From the NCBI GenBank assembly GCA_965279125.1, contig CBDIHL010000045.1:124001-188000 (forward strand): a DNA stretch of 64,000 nt, in the 5' to 3' direction. The translations under genes were made by a program, and so were the position numbers. This document shows positions 26,722 to 34,833 of the stretch, one piece after another. The notes under the pieces are model-generated. The model worked only from the letters and a program-made list of their open reading frames with translations. It had not been told where the DNA came from and searched no databases. Origin of the DNA: Dinoroseobacter sp965279125. GTDB lineage: Bacteria > Pseudomonadota > Alphaproteobacteria > Rhodobacterales > Rhodobacteraceae. The first letter of the stretch is position 1. Each line of letters starts with the position of its first letter.

Positions 26722-27225
26722 ATGTGGTGGACGCTCCTCTCGGCGGGATTGGGAGCGGCAACGGCGCTGCTGATAGCGTTCGTTGCGTATCCCTATCAGA
26801 AAAACAAAGACCGCAATCTCGAATTGCAGCGGGAAAAACGATCCCTCTATCAACGGCTATTATCTGATCTTTCGTCTATGGATGATATGACTTGGGGTTA
26901 TGAACCAATTCCAGATGGCTATGGTAGTAAGCTTCGCGAAGTCGCCCTTAGACTTCATTTATACGCACCTGAAGAGGTGATTGATGCAGTGCACATTGAA
27001 TTAGATGCACGGCTTGATTTGATGACTTTCTTTCGAGATAGTGTAGACGGAGGGTTCGCTGACAAGGATGTAGGGGAGCTAGCGGATATTTTCTTTGGAG
27101 CCCAAGCAAGGCTTATGAGATTACTGCGCTATGACCTTACTGGAGAGCATATCGATACTTCGAAAATGAAGAATCCATACGCAGTTTTGGCATTTGACCA
27201 CAAAATAACAATTGAGAAGCCGTAG
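26722..27225 (+). CDS. Hypothetical membrane-anchored protein, AT-rich
   Basis: The 167-residue protein has one N-terminal transmembrane helix (LLSAGLGAATALLIAFVAYP) followed by a charged helix (QKNKDRNLELQREKRSLYQRLL) and a helical cytoplasmic domain. From about 26800 on, codon use is visibly more AT-rich than in all neighbours (many TTA, ATA, GAT, AAT codons), which suggests recent acquisition. It lies six bases after pheS. No domain is recognised. The general layout resembles small membrane sensors or immunity proteins, but nothing supports a specific function. Confidence 0.7.
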   Translation: MWWTLLSAGLGAATALLIAFVAYPYQKNKDRNLELQREKRSLYQRLLSDLSSMDDMTWGYEPIPDGYGSKLREVALRLHLYAPEEVIDAVHIELDARLDLMTFFRDSVDGGFADKDVGELADIFFGAQARLMRLLRYDLTGEHIDTSKMKNPYAVLAFDHKITIEKP

Positions 27226-27546
27226 GGCGGGGTTAACCCCGCTAACCAAACCTCCCCACCTCGGCGGGTGAAATCACGCACCCTACATCCTTCCCTAAAG
27301 GACCGGAATCAAGCCGCAGGCGCCGGTCCAGCGACGGTCCGTCCCCACGGGCTGGCGCTTTGCGACCCTCGCGCCAGCCGCTTAGGTCCCACAACCTCGG
27401 CAACCATAAACTGCCAAACTGATTGACCTGCGAGCGCCACCCCACGGCCCGCCGCTGGACCTCTCCGCCCAGACGCCCCACCTCTCCCTTGCGCACTCAC
27501 CCCCGCTATGCCCATGATACCGCACACACATTCAAGGACATCGCCC
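27226..27546. other. Intergenic stretch with 16-base palindrome
   Basis: No convincing gene is present. At 27227-27242 GCGGGGTTAACCCCGC is a perfect palindrome right after the stop of the AT-rich gene. It lies within a looser inverted repeat that starts GTAGGG (27222) and ends CACCCTAC near 27290. It could be a terminator without a T-run or a REP-like element. The remainder, to the ATG at 27547, shows nothing I can name. Confidence 0.5.
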
Positions 27547-27948
27547 ATGCTTCGCCTCGCCCTCGCCGCAGCCCTTCTCGCCACGCCCACCCTCGCCGAC
27601 GAGGTCTGGACCTCGGAAATGGGCGACATCGTCTATCAATCCGAACGCTCCAACGCCGCGATCCTGTCCTTCACCAATCTCGACGCCTACGAAGGCACGC
27701 TGGTGATCCCCGGTCTTGCGGGCAATTTCAGCAATCGCGGCGTGCATGAGGGCTACTGGCTCGGCACCGGCGCGGGCGATTGCCCGGCGTTCATGTCGAT
27801 GCCCGGCAGTGACGAGGCGACCACCAACTGGGGCCGCGCAACGATCATCTTCGACGAGGCGGCGTTCCCGACCTCGTTCACCCTGATGCTCGGCTGGTGT
27901 TTCGAGGACCCGCGCGTGCCCATGCGCGCCATCACCAACGCAGGCTAG
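27547..27948 (+). CDS. Secreted hypothetical protein (133 aa)
   Basis: The protein begins MLRLALAAALLATPTLADEVW, a clear Sec signal peptide with cleavage after LA-D. The mature part of about 115 residues has two cysteines (GDCPAF and GWCFED) that could form a disulfide, and looks like a small beta-rich periplasmic protein. I chose this ATG because the signal peptide begins here; the in-frame residues upstream are unlike a leader. The next gene follows three bases later. No family recognised. Confidence 0.72.
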   Translation: MLRLALAAALLATPTLADEVWTSEMGDIVYQSERSNAAILSFTNLDAYEGTLVIPGLAGNFSNRGVHEGYWLGTGAGDCPAFMSMPGSDEATTNWGRATIIFDEAAFPTSFTLMLGWCFEDPRVPMRAITNAG

Positions 27949-27951
27949 CCC

Positions 27952-28152
27952 ATGCGCAACCGCGTCGCCCTCGTCGTTCTGCTCAGCATCATCGTGCTCG
28001 CCCATATCGCGATGTGGCGCTCGGAAATGCCGCGCGACGTGGCGATGCGGTTCACCATTATCAACGCCATTGGCTGGAGCATCGTCTTGCTGCCCATCCT
28101 GCTGGTCAATCGGTGGCTCAAAGCGGTCGAGGCGCGCAACATCTCCGACTGA
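27952..28152 (+). CDS. Small membrane protein (66 aa)
   Basis: A 66-residue protein with two transmembrane segments (VALVVLLSIIVLAHIAMW and AIGWSIVLLPILLVNRWL) separated by a short basic loop. It starts three bases after the stop of the secreted protein, so the two are likely one operon. Function unknown. Confidence 0.68.
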   Translation: MRNRVALVVLLSIIVLAHIAMWRSEMPRDVAMRFTIINAIGWSIVLLPILLVNRWLKAVEARNISD

Positions 28153-28271
28153 CCGGACCCGAGCCCTCCTCACCACAATCTGCCAGCACTTTTCCGCGTC
28201 CCGTCAAAATCCTTGCAACCCTTTAGCTTTATGTGCAATTTCCTGCTCTGTCAGACTCGAAAGGCCTTCCC

Positions 28272-28796
28272 ATGACCCGCACGCTCGCAATCGCCTCCCT
28301 TCTCACCGCCTTGGCCGGGACACCCGCTTTGGCGCAGGATTTCTTCGTCGGCATCGTCGCTGGCCCGTCGAATGGCGAAACGCAGGCCGGGAACCTGCCC
28401 GTCAACACCCGCAGCATTGGGGTCGAGTTCGGCGCGCAGCAGAAATTCGGCAATACCGTGTTCGGCGAGGCCAGCTTGCGCTTCGGGCGCGGCAATGGCG
28501 GCGTGACCGGGGTGACCGAGCTGACCGGAACCGTTTCGGGCTTCCTCGGGTTGGGCGCATATGTGACCGACAGCTTCTATGTCAGCGGTCGCATCGGTCG
28601 CGTGTCGGGCGGCTACACCAACCTTTTGACCACATTGCCAGAGACCGCAATCGGCAACTCGGTCGGCGTGGGCTTCGGCTATGACATCAACGCCGACTAT
28701 GCGCTCAGCTTCAACGCGGATCGGACCAATTTCGACGCCCCGATCGGGGCATACGAGACGACGACGCTGTCTGTGTCCGTGCGGCGCAAGTTCTAA
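28272..28796 (+). CDS. Outer-membrane beta-barrel-like protein
   Basis: The 174-residue protein has a signal peptide (MTRTLAIASLLTALAGTPALA-QD) and alternating hydrophobic strands rich in glycine and aromatic residues (FFVGIVAGPSNGE, GEASLRFGRGNGG, YVSGRIGRVSGGY, GVGFGYDINADYALSFNADR). It ends in phenylalanine (VSVRRKF), the usual C-terminal signal for outer-membrane insertion. An eight-strand barrel of the OmpA/OmpX size is plausible. The start is at the ATG of the signal peptide; function unknown. Confidence 0.75.
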   Translation: MTRTLAIASLLTALAGTPALAQDFFVGIVAGPSNGETQAGNLPVNTRSIGVEFGAQQKFGNTVFGEASLRFGRGNGGVTGVTELTGTVSGFLGLGAYVTDSFYVSGRIGRVSGGYTNLLTTLPETAIGNSVGVGFGYDINADYALSFNADRTNFDAPIGAYETTTLSVSVRRKF

Positions 28797-28899
28797 AACA
28801 GGGCGAAGGCGGGCCGGACCCGATACCCGTCCGACCGCCTTTCCATCACCGCCCCCATGCGCTATCCGTCCCTCCAAATCCGCACGGGGCTCTAAGCAC

Positions 28900-31300
28900 A
28901 TGAAATTCACTCTCTCCTGGCTCAAAGATCACCTTGAGACGACCGCCACCCTCGACGACATCACCTACGCCCTGACCGATCTGGGGCTCGAGGTTGAAGG
29001 GGTCGAGGATCGCGGCGCCAAGCTGCGCGACTTCACCATCGGCAAGGTCGTCAAGGCGGAGAAGCATCCCGATGCGGACCGCCTGCGCGTCTGCCAGGTC
29101 GAGACGGACGAGGGCCTCAAGCAGATCATCTGCGGCGCGCCCAACGCGCGCGAGGGCATCACCGTCGTGATCGCCAAGCCCGGCGTCTATGTGCCCGGTA
29201 TCGACACCACCATCGGGGTCGGCAAAATCCGTGGGATCGAGAGTTTCGGCATGATGGCGTCCGAGCGCGAGATGGAGCTTTCTGACGAGCACGACGGCAT
29301 TATCGAGCTGCCCTCCGGCGAGGTCGGCGATGCCTTCGTCGATTGGCTGGCCGCGCACGACCCTGCCAAAGTCGATCCGGTCATCGAGATCGCGATCACG
29401 CCCAACCGCCCCGACGCCCTCGGTGTTGCGGGCATTGCGCGCGATCTGGCCGCACGCGGTCTGGGCACGCTGAAGACCAAAGACCCCGAGGCCGTCGCAG
29501 GCACCTTCCCATGCCCCATCAGCGTGACCATCGACGCCTCCTCCGCCGAGGGCGTGTCCTGTCTTCTATGGCCGTGTCATCAAGGGCGTCGAAAACGGCC
29601 CCAGCCCCGCATGGCTGCAAGACAAGCTGCGCGCCATCGGCCTGCGTCCGATCAGCTTCCTCGTCGATGTGACGAACTACTTCACTTATGACCGCAATCG
29701 CCCGCTCCACGTGTTCGACGCCGACAAGGTGGCGGGCGACAGCTTGCGCGTCTACCCCGCGCAAGGCGGCGAGACGATCATGGGGCTCGACGGACAAGGA
29801 ATACACGTTCCAGCCCGGCCAAACGATCATCGCCGATGCAAATGGCCCCGAATCCATCGCGGGGGTGATGGGAGGGCTGCACTCCGGCTGCACCGAGGAC
29901 ACCGTGAACGTCTTCATCGAGGCCGCTTATTTCGACCCGATCCGCACCGCCTATACGGGCCGCGCGCTGAAGATTAACTCCGATGCGCGCTACCGGTTCG
30001 AGCGTGGGATCGATCCGGCGTGGACGCCCAACGGGCTTGAGGCCGCGACGCCGTCTGATCCTCGACGTCGCAGGCGGCGAGGCCTCCGAGGTTGTGGTGG
30101 CAGGGTCGATCCCCGACACCGCGCGCGCCTATAAGCTGGACACCGACCGCGTCGTCTCGCTGGTCGGCATGGAGATCCCGGCGGACACGCAACGCGCCTC
30201 GCTCGAAGCGCTTGGCTTTGTGATGGACGGCGACATGGCGCAGGTGCCCAGCTGGCGTCCAGACGTGCAAGGCGAGGCTGATCTGGTCGAAGAAGTGGCG
30301 CGCATCGCGTCGCTGACCAAGCTGGAAGGCAAGCCAATGAAGCGGCTGCCCGGCGTGCCCAAGCCCGTTCTGACGCCCTCGCAAACCCGCGAGATCGCGG
30401 CGCGGCGGACGATGGCGGCGCTGGGCTACAACGATGTGTGTGACCTACAGCTTCATCGACCAGAAGGCGGCTGCGCTTTTCAACGGCGGTGATGCGGCCA
30501 GCGCGCTGGAAAACCCGATCAGTTCCGAGCTTAGCCATATGCGCCCCGCGCTTTTGCCGGGCCTTCTGCAAGCCGCAGCGCGCAATCAGGCGCGCGGTTT
30601 CATGGATCTGGCGCTGTTCGAGCTGGGCGCGGCCTTCTCCGGTGGCGAGCCGGGCGAGCAGCATGTGCTGGCCAGCGGTATCCTTGTCGGCAAGACGCTT
30701 AGCAAAGACGTGCATGGCGAAAGCCGCAGCGTCGATGTCTTTGACGCCAAAGCCGATGCCGAGGCCGTTTTGGCCGCGATGGGCGCACCCGCCAAGGTGC
30801 AAATCCTGCGCGGTACGGACGCGTGGTGGCATCCGGGACGGTCGGGCAAGATCTGCCTGGGGCCAAAGAAAGTGCTCGGTGTGTTCGGCGAAATCCACCC
30901 GAAGGTGCTGGCCGAGATGGACGTGAAAGGCCCCGCCGTGGGCTTCACGCTCTGGCCCGCTGAAATCCCGTTCCCGAAATCCGCGACCTCGACACGGGCC
31001 GCGCTGAACTTGCGCGATCTGCAAGCGGTGGAGCGGGACTTTGCCTTCGTCGTCGACGCGCAGGTCGAAGCGCTAACGCTGGTGAATGCCGCTGCCGGGG
31101 CCGACAAAGCCTTGATCGACGAGGTGCGTGTGTTTGACGAATTCATCGGCGGTAGCTTGGGCGAGGACAAGAAAAGCCTCGCGATCACCGTGCGGATGCA
31201 GCCTGTCGACAAGACGCTGACCGAGAAAGACATCGAGGCCGTCGGTGCCAAGATCATCGAGAAGGTCGGCAAAGCGACAGGCGGGATTTTACGCGGCTAG
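28900..31300 (+). pseudogene. pheT: Phenylalanyl-tRNA synthetase beta subunit, frameshifted by four insertions
   Basis: PheT binds and edits tRNA-Phe in complex with PheS and is essential. The start MKFTLSWLKDHLETT, the tRNA-binding domain (KVVKAEKHPDADRLRVCQVE), the B3/B4 editing region and the C-terminal anticodon-binding domain (RDFAFVVDAQVEALTLVNAA, FIGGSLGEDKKSLAI) are all present. The frame shifts forward by one base near 29554, 29792, 30051 and 30437. Removing one base at each place gives GCPVFYGRVIKG, GLDGKEYTF, AATRLILDV and YNDVVTYSFID. Repaired length is about 798 residues, normal for PheT. Four shifts in an essential gene argue for sequence error. Confidence 0.92.
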
Positions 31301-31329
31301 CCTGCCAAAGGTGAAAAAAGGAATAAAAT

Positions 31330-31779
31330 ATGACCCTCAAAGTTTATCTCTCCGGCGAGATCCACACCGATTGGCGCGAGCAGATCATCGATGGCTGCAA
31401 GGGGCTCGATGTGGAATTCTCCAGCCCTGTGGTGATCCACGAGAACTCCGACGATTGTGGCGTGGCGATCCTCGGCGAGGAGCCAAATAAGTATTGGCAC
31501 GACCACAAAGGCGCGATGATGAACGCGATCCGAACCCGCAAGGGCATCCAAGACGCCGATGTCGTGGTGGTCCGGTTCGGCGAGAAATACCGCCAGTGGA
31601 ACGCTGCGTTCGATGCCGGGTTCGCCGCAGCGCTCGGCAAAAGCTTGATCGTGGTGCAAATGCCAGAGCATCAGCATGCGCTCAAAGAAGTTGATGCCGC
31701 CGCCCTCGCCGTGACCGAAGACCCGGCGAAGGTGGCAGACATCCTGCGGTATGTGCTCACAAGCGAGCTTCCTGCTTAG
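31330..31779 (+). CDS. YtoQ family protein
   Basis: The 149-residue protein matches the YtoQ family: MTLKVYLSGEIHTDWREQI at the N-terminus, SPVVIHENSDDCG, the central KYWHDHKGAMMNAIRT and DADVVVVRFGEKYRQWNAAFDAG. The fold resembles nucleoside 2-deoxyribosyltransferase-like proteins, but no activity is established to my knowledge. It follows pheT by 29 bases and its stop overlaps the stop of the convergent GST gene. Confidence 0.88.
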   Translation: MTLKVYLSGEIHTDWREQIIDGCKGLDVEFSSPVVIHENSDDCGVAILGEEPNKYWHDHKGAMMNAIRTRKGIQDADVVVVRFGEKYRQWNAAFDAGFAAALGKSLIVVQMPEHQHALKEVDAAALAVTEDPAKVADILRYVLTSELPA

Positions 31780-32485
31780 GCTTCACGCGGCGGAATATTG
31801 CGCGCGGCCTGCACTGCGGGCCGTGCCCTGAACCGGGCGTCGTAGGCGACGACGTTCGGGAAATCCTCCCAGCCGAGCAAGTCCTTGGTGCCATAGAAGT
31901 CGAGCGCACCCAACCACGGCCCAATCGCCATATCGGCAATGGAATAGTCGCCCGCAATCCAGTCCTTGCCCTCAAGCGCTGTGTTCAGGAACGCCCAGCA
32001 ACCGCTTGCTTTCATCGATATAGCGCTGCTGAGGGCGTTTTATCTTCCCACTGGCTTCCGGCGAATTTCGAGAAGAAGCCCAACTGGCCGAACATCGGCC
32101 CCAAGCCGCCCATCTGCCACATCAGCCACTGGATAACCTGCGACTTCTCGGTCGCGCTCTGACCAATGAACTGGCCCGACTTTTCCGCCAGATAGATCAA
32201 GATCGCGCCGCTCTCAAACAACGTGACGGGCGTGCCGTCCGGCCCATTGGGGTCAATGATCGCGGGTATCTTGTTGTTGGGGTTCAATGACAAGAACTCA
32301 GGGCTTTTCACATCCGCGTCCGACAAAGTGACTGTGTGCGCTTCATAGGCCAAACCCATCTCCTCCAGTGCCAAGGAGACCTTGATTCCGTTGGGGGTCG
32401 GGAAAGAATACAGCTGGATCACGCTCGTGTCTGCTGCGGGCCATTTTGCGTTGATCGGGAATTGGTCAAAAGAACTCATCGTCAC
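31776..32485 (-). pseudogene. yghU: YghU-like glutathione S-transferase, two single-base frameshifts
   Basis: The protein has the GST thioredoxin-like domain (IQLYSFPTPNGIKVSLALEE, PNNKIPAII, ESGAILIYLAEK) and a helical C-terminal domain (DWIAGDYSIADMAIGPWL). YghU/YfcG-type enzymes reduce disulfides with glutathione. The frame is broken at the TTTT 32038-32041 and at the GG 31988-31989 (plus-strand coordinates). Removing one base at each gives WEDKRPQQRYIDESKRLLGVLNTALEG, a normal GST segment. Repaired length is about 236 residues, a little short of E. coli YghU (288), because the N-terminal extension is smaller. Confidence 0.85.
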
Positions 32486-32619
32486 TCTCCGTTTCGGTTC
32501 CCGTTTAACTTAGGGGGGAACTTCGCCGGAAATAACCCGTGCTGACGTGCTCAAATCTGTTACCGAGTGTGCGCCGATGCAGGAGAGAGTGCGGCATAAC
32601 AAAATGGGGACAGCATCAC

Positions 32620-33045
32620 ATGCTTAAAGAATTTCAGACCTTCATCGCCAAGGGCAATGTCATGGACATGGCCGTCGGTATCATCATCGGTGCGGCCTTC
32701 ACGGCGATCGTCAAATCCATGGTCGACGACCTGATCAACCCGATCATCGGGGCGATCTTCGGGGGTGTTGATTTCACCAACTTCTTCGTCGTGCTGGGCG
32801 AGGGCGAGTATGCGTCCCTCGAGGCCGCGCGCGAGGCCGGTGCCGCAGCCTTTGCTTATGGCGCGTTCCTGACAGCCGTCATCAACTTCCTCATCATCGC
32901 CTTCGTGGTCTTCTTGCTGGTCAAGAACGTCAACAAGATCAAAGACGCGATGAAGAAGGAAGAAGAAGCAGCTCCCGCGGCAGATCCCGGCCCGTCCGAG
33001 AAGGACGTGCTGATCGAAATCCGCGACGCGCTTGCCAAGCGCTAA
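32620..33045 (+). CDS. mscL: Large-conductance mechanosensitive channel MscL
   Basis: MscL forms a pentameric channel in the inner membrane that opens at high tension to release solutes after osmotic downshock. The 141-residue protein begins MLKEFQTFIAKGNVMDMAVG and has TM1 (AVGIIIGAAFTAIVKSMVDD) and TM2 (GAFLTAVINFLIIAFVVFLLV), then the charged C-terminal helix. The periplasmic loop is of normal length. The ATG was chosen by family start. A hairpin follows at 33060. Confidence 0.96.
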   Translation: MLKEFQTFIAKGNVMDMAVGIIIGAAFTAIVKSMVDDLINPIIGAIFGGVDFTNFFVVLGEGEYASLEAAREAGAAAFAYGAFLTAVINFLIIAFVVFLLVKNVNKIKDAMKKEEEAAPAADPGPSEKDVLIEIRDALAKR

Positions 33046-33059
33046 GACTTAACGATCCT

Positions 33060-33089
33060 CGCGTGGACCGCAGCTTTTGGGTCCACGCG
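33060..33089 (+). terminator. Hairpin between mscL and the Lrp gene
   Basis: CGCGTGGACC - GCAGCTTTTG - GGTCCACGCG is a perfect 10-base stem. No T-run follows, so it could be a weak terminator or a control structure in the leader of the Lrp-type gene at 33116. Confidence 0.6.
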
Positions 33090-33115
33090 TGACACGAACT
33101 GTAACTGGAATTCCG

Positions 33116-33583
33116 ATGACTGAACTCGATCTTGACCAGACCGACCGCGCCATCCTGACCCGGCTTCAACGCCAAGGTCGCCTGACCAATGCGGAACTTG
33201 CCGAGGCGGTGAACCTGTCGCAATCCGCGTGCCACCGCCGTGTCGCGCGGCTGGAGGCGTCCGGCATCATCGCAGGCTATGTGGCGCTGCTCGATGCGCG
33301 CAAGATGGGCCGTAAGACCACCGTCTTCGTGGAAATCACCCTCAACGGTCAAGCCGACGAGGTGCTCACCGCGTTCGAGCAAGCCGTGGGCCGCGTGCCT
33401 GAGGTGCTGGAATGTCATCTGATGGCGGGCAGTGCGGATTACCTGTTGAAAGTGGTCTCCGATGATGCCGAAGACTTCGCGCGGCTGCACCGCAAGCATC
33501 TGGCCGGGTTGCCGGGGGTGGCCAAGCTGCAATCCAGCTTCTCGCTCAAGACCGTGCGCAACACGACGGCGCTGCCGGTTTAG
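33116..33583 (+). CDS. Lrp/AsnC-family transcriptional regulator
   Basis: The 155-residue protein has the N-terminal helix-turn-helix (DQTDRAILTRLQRQGRLTNAELAEAVNLSQSACHRRV) and the C-terminal RAM ligand-binding domain (VLECHLMAGSADYLLKVVSDD). Such proteins sense amino acids and form octamers. An alanine dehydrogenase gene lies about 1.2 kb away on the other strand, and Lrp-type AldR proteins control ald elsewhere, so alanine response is plausible but not shown. Start MTELDLDQTDRAIL chosen by family pattern. The stop overlaps the end of a HupE-like gene. Confidence 0.88.
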   Translation: MTELDLDQTDRAILTRLQRQGRLTNAELAEAVNLSQSACHRRVARLEASGIIAGYVALLDARKMGRKTTVFVEITLNGQADEVLTAFEQAVGRVPEVLECHLMAGSADYLLKVVSDDAEDFARLHRKHLAGLPGVAKLQSSFSLKTVRNTTALPV

Positions 33584-34176
33584 CGCAACTCAAACGCCAG
33601 CATCAGGATCGCGATTGCGCCGACCCACGCAATCAATGCGCGCCACCCGATCAGGACGGCGGTATGGTCGATCCGCTCGCGCGTCGTTTGCACAAGCCCC
33701 GCCGACAGGGCCGCACAGGTGGTGATCCCCAAGCCCATGCCGATGACAAAAGGGGTGGGTAGCTCGCCAAAGGCGTGCGCCTCCATCAAAAAGCGGCTCG
33801 GCAGGGCGGTCGCCACTGTCGCGAGGGCCATCATCGCAAAGCTCGGAAGCGACAAGGCCATGATCCCGATGACGGACACGACCAGCGCGCTCGCCATCAA
33901 CCACAACACCGACACTTGCGGCACGAACGGCCCCAGCCCCAAGCCCAACACCACACCCAAGATCATCGCGGGCCAGATCGATATCGCGCCCTCACGCCGC
34001 CAGATCCCCGCTAGCATTCCAAGACCGATCAGCAGGACCGCCACAGGCAGCATCAGCCACGGCTGCGACAGGCCTTTGAGGATCAGGGCATAGGTGTCCT
34101 GACCACTTTCAAACGCATGGGCATAGACCGGGCCAGCAACAAGCAGCCCGGTCAATACGGCAAACGTCCGGATCAC
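33580..34176 (-). CDS. HupE/UreJ-like membrane protein, second of pair
   Basis: The 198-residue protein starts at GTG overlapping the stop of the upstream HupE gene (GTGA), so translation is coupled. A signal-like N-terminus (VIRTFAVLTGLLVAGPVYAHAFESGQ) has a histidine right after the cleavage site, as in HupE. Five or six hydrophobic helices follow. Family members are implicated in nickel or cobalt transport; this one lacks the HGxAHG motif of the partner and is more divergent. A two-component permease with the adjacent HupE is possible. Confidence 0.72.
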   Translation of the reverse strand: MIRTFAVLTGLLVAGPVYAHAFESGQDTYALILKGLSQPWLMLPVAVLLIGLGMLAGIWRREGAISIWPAMILGVVLGLGLGPFVPQVSVLWLMASALVVSVIGIMALSLPSFAMMALATVATALPSRFLMEAHAFGELPTPFVIGMGLGITTCAALSAGLVQTTRERIDHTAVLIGWRALIAWVGAIAILMLAFELR

Positions 34177-34766
34177 GCAGCGCCCGTCAGGAAGGCCGCG
34201 CCCGCCAAGGCAATCACGGCCCCCGCGCCGCGCACGGCCCAGGATCCGCCTTTTATGCCGTTCAAGGCCCCAAAGGCGATGCCCGCGACATGCAAGGCAC
34301 CCGTCGCGATCACAAAGCCAACGGCATAGGCAATCGGGTTGGCCGCATCGGGCAGCTCCGTGCCATGGGCGTGGCCGTGGAAGACGGCGAAGACGCCGAC
34401 GATAACCGCAGCCACCCAGATCGGGGCTTTGATCCAAAACGCCACCAGCAGGCCAAGGACAAGGCCCGAGGCCGCGATGCCGATCTCGACCGCCGGAAGC
34501 GGGATGCCAAGGACGCCAGCCGCCCCGCCAAGGGCCATAACCAGTGGGAAGACCAGCGGCAGGATCCACAAGGCAGGCGCGCCAAGCACCGCGCCCCAAA
34601 GGCCAACGGCGACCATAGCGACGACATGGTCAAGGCCATAGATCGGGTGGGTGAGGCCGGACAGGAAGCCACCCGCAAGGCCCTCGCCCTCATGGGCGAG
34701 CGATGGTGAAGCCGTGATCACCAACAATGTGGCGGCGAGCGTTAAGAAAAGACTGATAGGACGCAT
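34173..34766 (-). CDS. hupE: HupE/UreJ family protein (nickel/cobalt permease-like)
   Basis: The 197-residue protein has a signal peptide (MRPISLFLTLAATLLVITASPSLA) with HEGEG at the mature start, and the conserved HPIYGLDHVVAMVAVGLWGA and VFHGHAHGTELPDA motifs that hold the histidines and aspartate thought to bind metal. Six helices are predicted. HupE/UreJ proteins import nickel (or cobalt) for hydrogenase, urease or B12 enzymes. No such enzyme genes are in the window, so the metal is not decided by context. Start at MRPISLFL is defined by the signal peptide. Confidence 0.85.
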   Translation of the reverse strand: MRPISLFLTLAATLLVITASPSLAHEGEGLAGGFLSGLTHPIYGLDHVVAMVAVGLWGAVLGAPALWILPLVFPLVMALGGAAGVLGIPLPAVEIGIAASGLVLGLLVAFWIKAPIWVAAVIVGVFAVFHGHAHGTELPDAANPIAYAVGFVIATGALHVAGIAFGALNGIKGGSWAVRGAGAVIALAGAAFLTGAA

Positions 34767-34833
34767 TGGACAGATTCCCCCGAGAAGCATTTCGGGGAAA
34801 CCTAGCGGCCTCCTCAGGTTTCGCAAGCAAGTG

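Noticed and set aside
1236..32485. lysA, pheT, the TIGR02302 gene and GST as true decaying pseudogenes
   Set aside because: Motifs around every break are intact, shifts are nearly all one-base insertions, and pheT is essential; sequence error explains this better.
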